Positions 1 through 5,209 of a stretch of DNA of 5,209 nt are shown here, one piece after another. The stretch is from Pseudonocardia sp. (GTDB lineage Bacteria; Actinomycetota; Actinomycetes; Mycobacteriales; Pseudonocardiaceae), in contig JASLAP010000559.1 of NCBI GenBank assembly GCA_030147065.1, positions 1-5,209 of the forward strand. Reading direction: 5' to 3'. The notes beneath the pieces were generated by a model, which was not told the origin of the DNA, made no database searches, and saw only the letters and a program-made list of their open reading frames with translations. Position numbers and translations under genes: made by a program. Within the stretch, counting starts at the first letter, position 1; each line of letters starts with the position of its first letter.

Positions 1-568
1 CCACCAGGTGGGCGATCGCGGCGAAGGCCGCCGCCGCGCTCAGCGCCCCGGCCGCGACCACCGCCCAGGCCGCCGCCACGTCGGCCGCGGCCGCGGACGG
101 GTCGGCCCGCAGCACCACCGCCCCGCCGACCCCGGTGCCGATCCCGACCGGCCGGCCCAGCAGCACCGGGTCGGTGGACAGCGGGCCGATCCGGTCCGGG
201 CGGGCGGTCGGCTGGTTGCGCAGCGCGGCGTCCACCGCGGCGTCGATCTCGGCGAGCGCGACCGGGTCCGCCGCCTCCAGCCCCGCGGTGACCAGCCGCT
301 CGCCGTCGCCGTCGACGACCACGACGCTCTCGCCGTAGAGCCGGGCGTGCGTGCGCACCTGCTGGGCCAGCACGTCCAGCCCCGCCGCCGACCCGCCCGG
401 CCCGATCGCCTGCTGGGCCTGTACGGCGAACCGGTCCAGGTCGGCCACCCGGACCAGGGTGAACCGCTGGGTGCGCTCGGCGGAGGTGCTGTCCAGCAGC
501 GGCAGGGCGAACCCGGCCACCGCCACCAGCGAGAACACCGACAGCACCAGCAGCAGCCGGCGCCGCAC
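1..568 (-). CDS. Sensor histidine kinase, N-terminal part (runs off left edge)
   Basis: This is the amino-terminal 189 residues of a probable membrane sensor kinase, partner of the response regulator just upstream. After a GTG start, a short basic head (VRRR) leads into a hydrophobic helix at about residues 5-25. An extracytoplasmic segment follows at about 26-162, containing VVVVDGDGERLV (about 82-93), the kind of strand seen in small sensor domains. A second hydrophobic, Ala-rich helix lies at about 164-188. The HAMP, dimerisation/H-box and ATP-binding parts lie beyond the window, so kinase identity is inferred from topology and from pairing with the regulator. The start is set 2 nt after the regulator's TGA (TGAGCGTG), which suggests translational coupling. 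The signal sensed cannot be deduced. Confidence 0.8.
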   Translation of the reverse strand, partial: MRRRLLLVLSVFSLVAVAGFALPLLDSTSAERTQRFTLVRVADLDRFAVQAQQAIGPGGSAAGLDVLAQQVRTHARLYGESVVVVDGDGERLVTAGLEAADPVALAEIDAAVDAALRNQPTARPDRIGPLSTDPVLLGRPVGIGTGVGGAVVLRADPSAAAADVAAAWAVVAAGALSAAAAFAAIAHLV

Positions 569-570
569 GC

Positions 571-1227
571 TCAGCCGCCCAACCGGAAGCCGAACCCGCG
601 GATGGTCGCCACCAGGCCGGGCCGGTCGATCTTCGCCCGGAGCGCGGACAGGTGCACGTCCAGCGACCGGGACACCGTCAGGTAGGCGTCGCCCCACACC
701 TCGTCGAGCAGTTGCTGGCGGCTGACCGCCCGCCCGGCGTGCCGGGCCAGCACGGCCAGCACGTCGAACTCCTTGGTGGTCAGGGCCAGCTCGGTCCCGG
801 CCACCGTGGTGCGCCGCGAGGTCAGGTCCACCCGCAGGTCACCGACCTCGACCACGGTGGGCGCCGGCCCGGGCGGGACGGCCCGCCGGGTCACGGTCTC
901 CACCCTGGCCAGCAGCTCGCGCAGCCGCACCGGCTTGACCAGGTAGTCGTCCGCGCCAAGGCGCAGCCCGCGGACCACGTCGCGCTCGTCGCCGCGGGCG
1001 GTGAGCACCAGCACCGGTGTGGTCGAGATCCGGCGCAGCCGGCGCAGCACGTCCAGGCCGTCGCCGTCGGGCAGGCCCAGGTCCAGCAACACCACATCGG
1101 CGTAGCGCAGGCGGGCCCACAGGTCCGCGGCCCGTGCGACCCTTGCGGTGCGGTGGCCGTGCGCGCCCAGCGCCTCGACCACCGCCCCGGCGACGCCGTC
1201 GTCGTCCTCCACCACGAGCACGTGCAC
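571..1227 (-). CDS. OmpR/PhoB-family response regulator
   Basis: This is a 218-aa DNA-binding response regulator of normal family length. The receiver domain (residues 1-113) begins HVLVVEDDD. Its acidic pocket is E7/D8/D9, the phospho-acceptor is D49 in VVLLDLGLPDGDG, the conserved Thr is T76 (LVLTARG), and the conserved Lys is K98 in DDYLVKPV. A Pro-rich linker (117-124) joins a winged-helix DNA-binding domain (125-218) with the typical LTTKEFDVLAVLARHAG, LLDEVWGD and RSLDVHLSALRAKI stretches and the terminal wing TIRGFGFRLGG. The start is GTG at 1227. The ribosome site is weak (only GAG shortly upstream), so the mRNA leader may be short. The gene is cotranscribed with the kinase and divergent from the ATPase operon. 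Targets are unknown; autoregulation and control of the neighbouring operon are plausible but unproven. Confidence 0.95.
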   Translation of the reverse strand: MHVLVVEDDDGVAGAVVEALGAHGHRTARVARAADLWARLRYADVVLLDLGLPDGDGLDVLRRLRRISTTPVLVLTARGDERDVVRGLRLGADDYLVKPVRLRELLARVETVTRRAVPPGPAPTVVEVGDLRVDLTSRRTTVAGTELALTTKEFDVLAVLARHAGRAVSRQQLLDEVWGDAYLTVSRSLDVHLSALRAKIDRPGLVATIRGFGFRLGG

Positions 1228-1244
1228 GCGCTCAGGGTGCCGGG

Positions 1245-1273
1245 CTGTCGACGGTGCGGGGAAGAGCTAAGTT
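1245..1273 (+). promoter_or_regulatory. Candidate promoter of the ATPase operon
   Basis: TAAGTT at 1268-1273 matches the actinobacterial TANNNT -10 pattern. It stands out as the only A/T-rich hexamer in a GC-rich gap. A weak -35 (CTGTCG, 1245-1250, three matches to TTGACA) lies 17 nt upstream. Transcription from here would start near 1280 and give a leader of about 35 nt containing the ribosome site at 1301-1306. On the other strand, TTAGCT in the same place could serve the response regulator, but it fits less well. Call based on pattern only. Confidence 0.4.
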
Positions 1274-1285
1274 CACCGGGCAAGC

Positions 1286-1300
1286 GAACGGGAACGGTTC
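1286..1300. repeat. Tandem GAACGG repeat with a short inverted arm
   Basis: GAACGG occurs twice in immediate succession (1286-1291 and 1292-1297). The second copy runs into TTC, making a small GAAC-G-GTTC inverted repeat at 1292-1300. It lies in the likely 5' leader between the candidate -10 and the ribosome site. It could be part of a regulator-binding site, for example for the divergent OmpR-type regulator, which typically binds direct repeats. At this size it could also be chance. Confidence 0.3.
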
Positions 1301-1306
1301 AGGGAG
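1301..1306 (+). promoter_or_regulatory. Ribosome binding site of the first operon gene
   Basis: AGGGAG lies 8 nt before the ATG at 1315, a good Shine-Dalgarno match and spacing. It supports that start over other in-frame candidates. It also indicates a leadered transcript beginning in the divergent gap. Confidence 0.7.
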
Positions 1307-1314
1307 CGGCGGGC

Positions 1315-1575
1315 ATGGCGAGCATCGAAGAGGTCCGGGCCGGCATCATGCTGGCCAACGACAAGGCCTCGGAGAGCATCGGAGCGTTGCAGCAGGCGCA
1401 CTCCTCGCTGGAGCAGGCCCAGGGCGCGCTGATGCGGGTCACCGAGGGCAGCACGCAGGCCGACGTGTCCGAGGCCAACGGGCTGCTGGCGCAGGCCGTC
1501 GGCAGCATCCAGGAGGTCCAGCAGGCCGTGTCCGCGGCGATGCAGGCGGCCGAGGGCGTCGCCGCTCGGCTGTGA
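1315..1575 (+). CDS. Small helical protein, first gene of the FtsK-type operon
   Basis: This is an 86-aa protein with no recognised catalytic motif. It is rich in Ala, Gln, Glu and Ser, with no Cys, Trp, Tyr or Pro, and looks almost wholly helical: helix 1 at about residues 3-42, a polar turn EGSTQAD (44-50), and helix 2 at about 51-86. Length and helical-hairpin shape resemble WXG100/ESAT-6 proteins, but the WXG at the turn and a C-terminal YxxxD/E are absent, so membership cannot be claimed. It resembles the next gene product: both begin (I/L)-(E/D)-E-V-R, have an LL-x-AV-like second helix and end ARL. It may belong to one of the uncharacterised actinobacterial DUF families (a DUF6244-like family is possible, from memory). 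Probably a soluble partner or substrate of the ATPase; function unknown. The start is supported by AGGGAG 8 nt upstream. Confidence 0.88.
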   Translation: MASIEEVRAGIMLANDKASESIGALQQAHSSLEQAQGALMRVTEGSTQADVSEANGLLAQAVGSIQEVQQAVSAAMQAAEGVAARL

Positions 1576-1609
1576 CCGCCCTCGCCCCGAGCGCCCCGGC
1601 CGAGCGGCC

Positions 1610-1858
1610 ATGAGCCTGGACGAGGTGCGCACGGTGCTGGCCGGGGTGGCCGAGGACGTCCGGTCCGCCTACGCGCTGGCCGGGCAGGCCCGCACGGGGA
1701 TCGTCGACGCCGCGGCGCTGCTGGAGCGGCTGGGCGCGCAGAACGCGCAGCCGCTGCCGCCGCCGCAGCTGCTGCGCGCGGTCGACGAGCTGGATCGCGG
1801 GCTGGGCCTGATCCAGGCCGGCGCCACCGCCGTCACCGACATCTCCGCGCGGCTGTAG
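1610..1858 (+). CDS. Second small helical protein of the operon
   Basis: This 82-aa protein appears to be a distant paralogue of the preceding one. It opens MSLDEVR, and a first helix runs to about residue 43 with one Tyr (Y21). A Pro-rich turn follows (QPLPPPQ, 47-53), then a second helix (54-82) ending DISARL. It has no Trp, no WXG, no Cys and no signal peptide. It starts 34 nt after the preceding stop with only a weak ribosome site (GAGCGG), and its TAG is 4 nt before the ATPase ATG, so it is surely cotranscribed. Two related short helical proteins side by side suggest a heterodimer, as EsxA/EsxB form, but this is inference from size and order. Function unknown. Confidence 0.87.
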   Translation: MSLDEVRTVLAGVAEDVRSAYALAGQARTGIVDAAALLERLGAQNAQPLPPPQLLRAVDELDRGLGLIQAGATAVTDISARL

Positions 1859-1862
1859 GGCG

Positions 1863-4592
1863 ATGGCGTTCTTCGGGCGGCGCCGGCGCATCCGGGAGGC
1901 GTACGAGGCCCTGTGCGCGGCCATCGCGACTGCGCTCGGCGGGGCCGCGGCGGCCACCGAGCGGGTCCGCCGGGTGCACCTGGACGCGGTGGTCGAGCTG
2001 CTGCTGCGCGAGCGGGGCCTGTCGGCCGCCCGCGCCGACCCCCAGCTGGCCCCGCTGCTGGCCAGCTCCGGGGTCGCCGACGTGGTCGTGCGGGTGGAGC
2101 GCGACGCGGCGGCGCTGTCGGTGCCCGACGCCCTGCCCGCCCGGCTGTCGGGGATCGTCGCCGCGGCCGCCACCGGGGCGGCCGGTGCCCGCGGCGACGA
2201 CTGGCTGTCGGCCACCGGCCGGCTGGACGGCACCGGCGCGCTGCCCGGGCTGTGGCGGATCGGCACCGGCCGGCTCGGCGGCTCGGCGTCGTTCGACGTG
2301 GCTCTCCCGCTGCTCGACGAGTCCCACCTGCAGGTCACCACGTCCGGCGACAGCGGTCGGGAGGCCGGCCTCGCCCTGGTCCAGGGCCTGCTCATGCGAG
2401 TGCTCGCCACGGTGGCGCCGGGCACGGCGGCACTGCACGTGTGGGACGTCGGCCAGCTCACCGGCCCGCTGCCCGACCTGCACCCGCTCACCCGCAGCGG
2501 CCTGCTCACCGTGCACGACCCGGGCGGGCTGCCCGCCCTGCTGGAGGAGCTGTCCGACCGCATCCGCCGGGTGCACAACCGGGTCCTCATCGACGGCCAT
2601 CCGTCGCTGCGGGCGCTGGCCGCGGAGACCGGGGAGCGCCCCGAGCCGTGGATGGCGGCGGTGCTGGTCGGCAACCGGCAGCCGCTGCCCGAGGAGCAGC
2701 ACCGCCAGCTGCAGCGGATCGCCCGCGGCGGGATCGCCTGCGGCGTGCACCTGGTGCTGGTGGACGTGCCGATGGCGATGGGCGCGTCCGTGGAGACCGT
2801 CGACCTCACCGCGGACGGGCTGGTGACCACCTCGATGACGGGCCCGCACGTGCTCGTCGAGCTGGACGCACCGCCGAAGTCGGCGCCGGTCACCCAGGCC
2901 TGCCACGCGATCGCGACCGAGCACGAGGCCCGCCGGGCCCGGATCGGCAGCTTCGCCCAGCTGCTGCCGCCGCCCGACAAGATCGGGACGTACCATTCGA
3001 AGGCCGGCCTGCACGCCCCGATCGGGTTCGCCGAGGGCCAGCGCCGCGAGCTGTCGCTGACCGACGCCTCCCCGCACGCCCTGATCGGCGGCCCGAGCGG
3101 CTCGGGCAAGACGAACCTGCTGCTGGCGATGATCTCGTCGATGGCCACCCGGTACCCGCCCGACGAGCTGGAGCTGTACCTGCTGGACTTCAAGGAGGGC
3201 GTGTCCTTCGCCCAGCTCGCGCCGGGCAGGGAGCGCCCCTGGCTCCCGCACGCCCGGTTGATCGGCGTCAACATCAACACCGACCGGGAGTTCGGGCTGG
3301 CGCTGCTGCGGTTCCTGGCCGACGTGATGCGCCACCGGGCCGAGGTGGCCAAGGAGCACGGGGTCGCCAAGCTGGAGGACCTCCGCGACGTGCTGCGCGA
3401 CCAGCACTGGCCGCGGATCGTGGCGGTGATCGACGAGTTCCAGTACCTGTTCGGCGTCCGCGACGCGGTCACCCGGGAGGCGATCCGGCTGCTGGAGGAC
3501 GTCGCCCGGCGCGGCCGTTCGCAGGGCATCCACCTGGTGCTGGCCAGCCAGGACGTGGCGAGCATCGACGCCTTCTGGGGTCGCCCGGCGATCTTCGAGC
3601 AGTTCGTGCTGCGGATCGCGCTGCCGCGGGCGCGGCGCATCCTCGACGAGAACCGCAACGACGCCGCGCTCGACCTGCCCCGCTGGCACGCCGTGATCAA
3701 CCACGAGTCCGGGATGCGGCACGGCAACGAGATCGTCCGGGTACCGAACGCGAGCGTCCGCGGCACCGTGGACGACGTGACGGCCGATCTGCACGACCGC
3801 TACCGCGGCCACCCCGAGCCGCGGGTCTTCGACGGCAGCCGCTTCCCGCGGACCCGGGACCTGCTCGACGCCCTCGGACCCGCCCGCGGTGGTGATCCGG
3901 TCGCGCTCGTCGGCCAGAGCATCGACGTGGCCGGCAGCCCGGCGACGGTGCCGCTGCCCGACGTCCCCGGTCGCAACCTCGGCGTGCTCGGTCCCGGCCT
4001 GCGCGACGCGGTCCGGCTGCTGGACGCGGCCGGCGCCGCGCTGGCCCTGACCTACTCCGAGGGCGCCGCCGAGGTGGTGCTGGCACCGCTCATCGCCGAC
4101 GCCCGCAAGCCGGCCGACCGGCTCGCCGCCCGCTTCGCCGACGCCGGCCACGGCACCCGCATCGTGCCGATCGAGGAGCTGGGCGCGTGGCTGCGCGACC
4201 TGGCCGCCGACGTCAACGCCCGGATCGCCGGTCGGCCGGGGCGCCCGGTCGTGGCGGTGCTCTACGCCGCCGACGCCGCCGACGCTGTGCTCGACCGGGC
4301 GGGCACCGAGGCACTCCGCACGCTGATCCACTTCGGTCCCGAGGCCGGGGTGCACGTGCTGGGCTGGTGGCGCAGCGTGCCCCGGCTCAAGTCGCTGCTG
4401 ATGATGGGGGCCGCGGTGGACGACATCGGGGCCTGGGTGGCGCTCGACGTGCAGGGTGCGGAGCTGCAGTCGCTGCTGCCCGGCCTGCTGCTGACCTGGT
4501 CGCCGCGCCCGGGGCGCGGGCTGTGGTTCGACCGCGCGCAGCACGCGGACCCCGAGGTGGTCATCGTCCCGACCCCGGAGGAGGACCGGTGA
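1863..4592 (+). CDS. FtsK/SpoIIIE-type ATPase with three tandem modules
   Basis: This 909-aa protein is dominated by a central FtsK/HerA-type ATPase. Walker A is GGPSGSGKTN (409-418, K416). A YLLDFKEG strand-turn (439-446) follows, then Walker B IVAVIDEFQYLF (519-530, D524/E525), then GRSQGIHLVLASQD (551-564, Q563), as in FtsK and EccC. Before it, residues about 130-370 look like a degenerate copy: GDSGREAGLAL (162-172) sits where Walker A should be, and AAVLVGN (265-271) replaces Walker B without acidic residues, followed by GIACGVHLVLVDVP. After it, about 690-905 looks like a third, also degenerate: LGVLGPGLRDA (706-716), then VVAVLYAAD near 796-804 and GVHVLGWWRS. The basic head (FFGRRRRIRE) and helical N-terminus (1-60) have no membrane segment, unlike EccC or FtsK itself. 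It likely forms a ring that moves a polymer (DNA or protein) using ATP; substrate unknown. The ATG follows the previous stop by 4 nt with a close GGG. Confidence 0.93.
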   Translation: MAFFGRRRRIREAYEALCAAIATALGGAAAATERVRRVHLDAVVELLLRERGLSAARADPQLAPLLASSGVADVVVRVERDAAALSVPDALPARLSGIVAAAATGAAGARGDDWLSATGRLDGTGALPGLWRIGTGRLGGSASFDVALPLLDESHLQVTTSGDSGREAGLALVQGLLMRVLATVAPGTAALHVWDVGQLTGPLPDLHPLTRSGLLTVHDPGGLPALLEELSDRIRRVHNRVLIDGHPSLRALAAETGERPEPWMAAVLVGNRQPLPEEQHRQLQRIARGGIACGVHLVLVDVPMAMGASVETVDLTADGLVTTSMTGPHVLVELDAPPKSAPVTQACHAIATEHEARRARIGSFAQLLPPPDKIGTYHSKAGLHAPIGFAEGQRRELSLTDASPHALIGGPSGSGKTNLLLAMISSMATRYPPDELELYLLDFKEGVSFAQLAPGRERPWLPHARLIGVNINTDREFGLALLRFLADVMRHRAEVAKEHGVAKLEDLRDVLRDQHWPRIVAVIDEFQYLFGVRDAVTREAIRLLEDVARRGRSQGIHLVLASQDVASIDAFWGRPAIFEQFVLRIALPRARRILDENRNDAALDLPRWHAVINHESGMRHGNEIVRVPNASVRGTVDDVTADLHDRYRGHPEPRVFDGSRFPRTRDLLDALGPARGGDPVALVGQSIDVAGSPATVPLPDVPGRNLGVLGPGLRDAVRLLDAAGAALALTYSEGAAEVVLAPLIADARKPADRLAARFADAGHGTRIVPIEELGAWLRDLAADVNARIAGRPGRPVVAVLYAADAADAVLDRAGTEALRTLIHFGPEAGVHVLGWWRSVPRLKSLLMMGAAVDDIGAWVALDVQGAELQSLLPGLLLTWSPRPGRGLWFDRAQHADPEVVIVPTPEEDR
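4577..4585 (+). promoter_or_regulatory. Strong ribosome binding site inside the ATPase 3' end
   Basis: GGAGGAGGA encodes the last residues of the ATPase and sits a few nt before the GTG at 4589. It is the best Shine-Dalgarno sequence in the window. It fixes the start of the downstream gene, which otherwise could be read as part of a longer open frame beginning at 4187. Confidence 0.85.
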
Positions 4593-4966
4593 CCGCCCCG
4601 GACCGCCCGGCCGGGGGCACCCCGGCCACCCGCTACAAGGCCGAGATCGCCGAGCTCACCAGCGGCATGGCGGCCGAGGTGGACCGCAACAACGCCCGGG
4701 TGCGGGAGCTGCGCGAGCGGGTCGCCGAGCTCGACCGCGAGCTGCTGGCGGCCGCCGACCGCGCCCTGCTCGTGCGCATCGCCGCCGAGCTGGCCTGGGA
4801 GGACGCCCTCGAGGCGCTGTGGGTCGAGTCCTGGATCACCATGCGGCCCTTCCCGCGGCCGGACCGGATGACCAAGCCGGGGGACGCCATGGCGCTGGGC
4901 GCCGAGGTGGAGCGCCGGGCCGCCGAGCTGCTCGCCGCCGTCCGGGGCCGCGGTGGCCGCCGCTGA
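4589..4966 (+). CDS. Coiled-coil protein coupled to the ATPase
   Basis: This is a 125-aa protein of no family I recognise. A disordered Pro/Gly start (1-14) is followed by a strongly charged heptad-like helix (about 16-57: AEIAELTSG, then RVRELRERVAELDRELL), typical of a coiled coil. Next comes a tryptophan-bearing segment, AWEDALEALWVESWITMRPF (69-88; W70, W78, W82), a Pro-rich loop (RPFPRPDRM, 86-94) and an Ala/Glu-rich helix with a basic tail (GRGGRR). No signal peptide or membrane helix is seen. Its GTG overlaps the ATPase TGA (GTGA) behind GGAGGAGGA, so the two are translationally coupled and probably made in fixed ratio. That suggests an adaptor or structural partner of the ATPase ring; this is inference. 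The frame stays open upstream to 4187, but that part is a shadow of the ATPase gene. Confidence 0.88.
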   Translation: MTAPDRPAGGTPATRYKAEIAELTSGMAAEVDRNNARVRELRERVAELDRELLAAADRALLVRIAAELAWEDALEALWVESWITMRPFPRPDRMTKPGDAMALGAEVERRAAELLAAVRGRGGRR

Positions 4967-4972
4967 GCCGCG

Positions 4973-5152
4973 TCAGTCCAGGTCGTCGGCGTCGTCGCGG
5001 GCCAGGAAGCTGGCGACCCGCTCCACGGCGTCCTCGAACTGGGGGTTGAGGTCGACGAACGCGCGCAGCCGCTCGGCCAGCCACTCCACGCTCAGCTGTT
5101 CCTCGCCGCGCCGCTCGACGAGCTCCTCGATGCCCCGGTCGGTGAAGTACAC
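4973..5152 (-). CDS. DUF6104-like small conserved actinobacterial protein
   Basis: This is a 59-aa acidic protein, translated VYFTDRGIEELVERRG, then EEQLSVEWLAERLRAFVDLNP, and ending DDADDLD. The (M)YFTDRGIEEL opening, the EWLAE-LR-FVDLNP-FE core and the acidic tail match, from memory, a short protein family widespread in actinomycetes and called DUF6104. Its function is not known. The start is decided by sequence: the GTG at 5152 is preceded in frame, four codons upstream, by a TAG (5164-5162), and the family begins exactly at YFTDR. There is no Shine-Dalgarno; the gene looks leaderless. It converges on the coiled-coil gene with only 6 nt between stops and no room for a separate terminator hairpin. 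Confidence 0.88.
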   Translation of the reverse strand: MYFTDRGIEELVERRGEEQLSVEWLAERLRAFVDLNPQFEDAVERVASFLARDDADDLD

Positions 5153-5158
5153 CGGCCC

Positions 5159-5164
5159 AGGCTA
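5159..5164 (-). promoter_or_regulatory. Candidate -10 of a leaderless promoter
   Basis: On the minus strand, TAGCCT (5164-5159) fits the TANNNT -10 pattern. It is followed by 6 nt (GGGCCG), and the next base is the G of the GTG at 5152. This is the spacing expected when transcription starts at the first base of the start codon, as in many actinobacterial leaderless mRNAs. No good -35 is seen at 17-19 nt upstream (ACCCAC to AAACCC). Confidence 0.5.
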
Positions 5165-5165
5165 G

Positions 5166-5178
5166 CGACCCGGGGTCG
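5166..5178. repeat. Short inverted repeat CGACCC-G-GGGTCG
   Basis: Six-base arms CGACCC and GGGTCG flank a single G. It lies directly upstream of the candidate -10 of the DUF6104-like gene, within the spacer. The loop is too small for an RNA hairpin; if functional, it would be a protein-binding site in DNA. In GC-rich DNA such a match can arise by chance. Confidence 0.3.
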
Positions 5179-5185
5179 TGCGTGG

Positions 5186-5209
5186 GTTTCATGCCCATGG
5201 CCATGAAAC
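5186..5209. repeat. 24-bp near-perfect palindrome, possible operator
   Basis: Arms GTTTCATG (5186-5193) and CATGAAAC (5202-5209) are exact inverted copies. The centre CCCATGGC continues the symmetry around CCATGG with one mismatched pair (C5194/C5201), so 11 of 12 pairs match. It is much richer in A/T than its surroundings. It lies 33 nt upstream of the DUF6104-like start codon, overlapping the region where a -35 or activator site would be. A transcription-factor operator is the likeliest reading. It could also be part of a hairpin belonging to whatever gene lies to the right, since it ends exactly at the window edge. Confidence 0.6.

Noticed and set aside
652..1575. Plus-strand open frame of 307 codons reading into the first small gene
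   Set aside because: Most of it is antisense to the response regulator. Only the last 86 codons, from the ATG with its ribosome site at 1301-1306, look real.
1315..1858. Calling the two small genes WXG100/ESAT-6 proteins
   Set aside because: Size and helical hairpin fit, but neither has a Trp-x-Gly at the turn or a YxxxD/E tail; only a structural analogy is supported.
1439..3766. Long minus-strand open frame of 775 codons opposite the ATPase
   Set aside because: Ser/Arg-rich, with no recognisable domain. It is antisense to a gene with clear Walker motifs; long antisense frames are expected in such GC-rich DNA.
1833..4544. Minus-strand open frame of 903 codons opposite the ATPase
   Set aside because: The product is a His/Gln/Gly/Arg-rich string typical of antisense reading of high-GC codons; no fold or motif is seen.
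4187..4588. In-frame upstream extension of the coiled-coil gene
   Set aside because: It overlaps the ATPase coding sequence, has Arg/Gly-rich shadow composition, and the strong ribosome site points to the GTG at 4589.
4967..4972. Terminator between the convergent genes
   Set aside because: Only 6 nt separate the stops and no hairpin with a T-tract is visible around them.
5191..5209. Possible plus-strand gene start (ATG at 5191, reading MPMAMK)
   Set aside because: Only six codons are visible, inside a palindrome and without a convincing ribosome site. It cannot be judged without sequence to the right.
1..5209. CRISPR array, tRNA/rRNA genes or insertion sequence
   Set aside because: No regularly spaced repeats, no cloverleaf-like or rRNA sequence, and no transposase or terminal inverted repeats were seen.

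Overview
The window is very GC-rich double-stranded DNA with strong third-position G/C bias, frequent GTG starts and short or overlapping gene junctions. It also carries a 59-residue protein beginning (M/V)YFTDRGIEEL, which I recognise as a small conserved actinobacterial family (DUF6104-like). Together these point to a high-GC actinomycete chromosome. I cannot name the genus from this sequence.

Layout. On the left, on the minus strand, lies a two-component system: an intact OmpR/PhoB-type response regulator (571-1227), followed after 2 nt by the first 189 residues of a sensor histidine kinase (1-568, cut by the window edge). An 87-bp divergent gap (1228-1314) separates it from a plus-strand operon of four genes: an 86-aa helical protein (1315-1575), an 82-aa helical protein (1610-1858), a 909-aa FtsK/SpoIIIE-type ATPase (1863-4592) and a 125-aa coiled-coil protein (4589-4966). 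The last two overlap in a GTGA. Convergent with the operon, 6 nt beyond it, is the minus-strand DUF6104-like gene (4973-5152), apparently transcribed as a leaderless mRNA. Upstream of that gene is a near-perfect 24-bp palindrome ending at the window edge.

The operon is the interesting part. The ATPase looks like three tandem FtsK-fold modules. Only the middle one keeps Walker A (GPSGSGKT, K416), Walker B (D524/E525) and the downstream Q563 motif. The first and third keep the outline of the fold but not the nucleotide-binding residues. No transmembrane segment is visible. Two short, related, mostly helical proteins of WXG100-like size precede it, and a tightly coupled coiled-coil protein follows. 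The layout recalls the EccC/EsxAB arrangement of type VII secretion, but the WXG motif, the YxxxD/E signal and the EccC membrane anchor are all missing. I therefore treat it as an uncharacterised soluble FtsK-family system whose substrate (protein or DNA) is not shown by the sequence. The divergent two-component system may share its control region; that link is inferred from position only.
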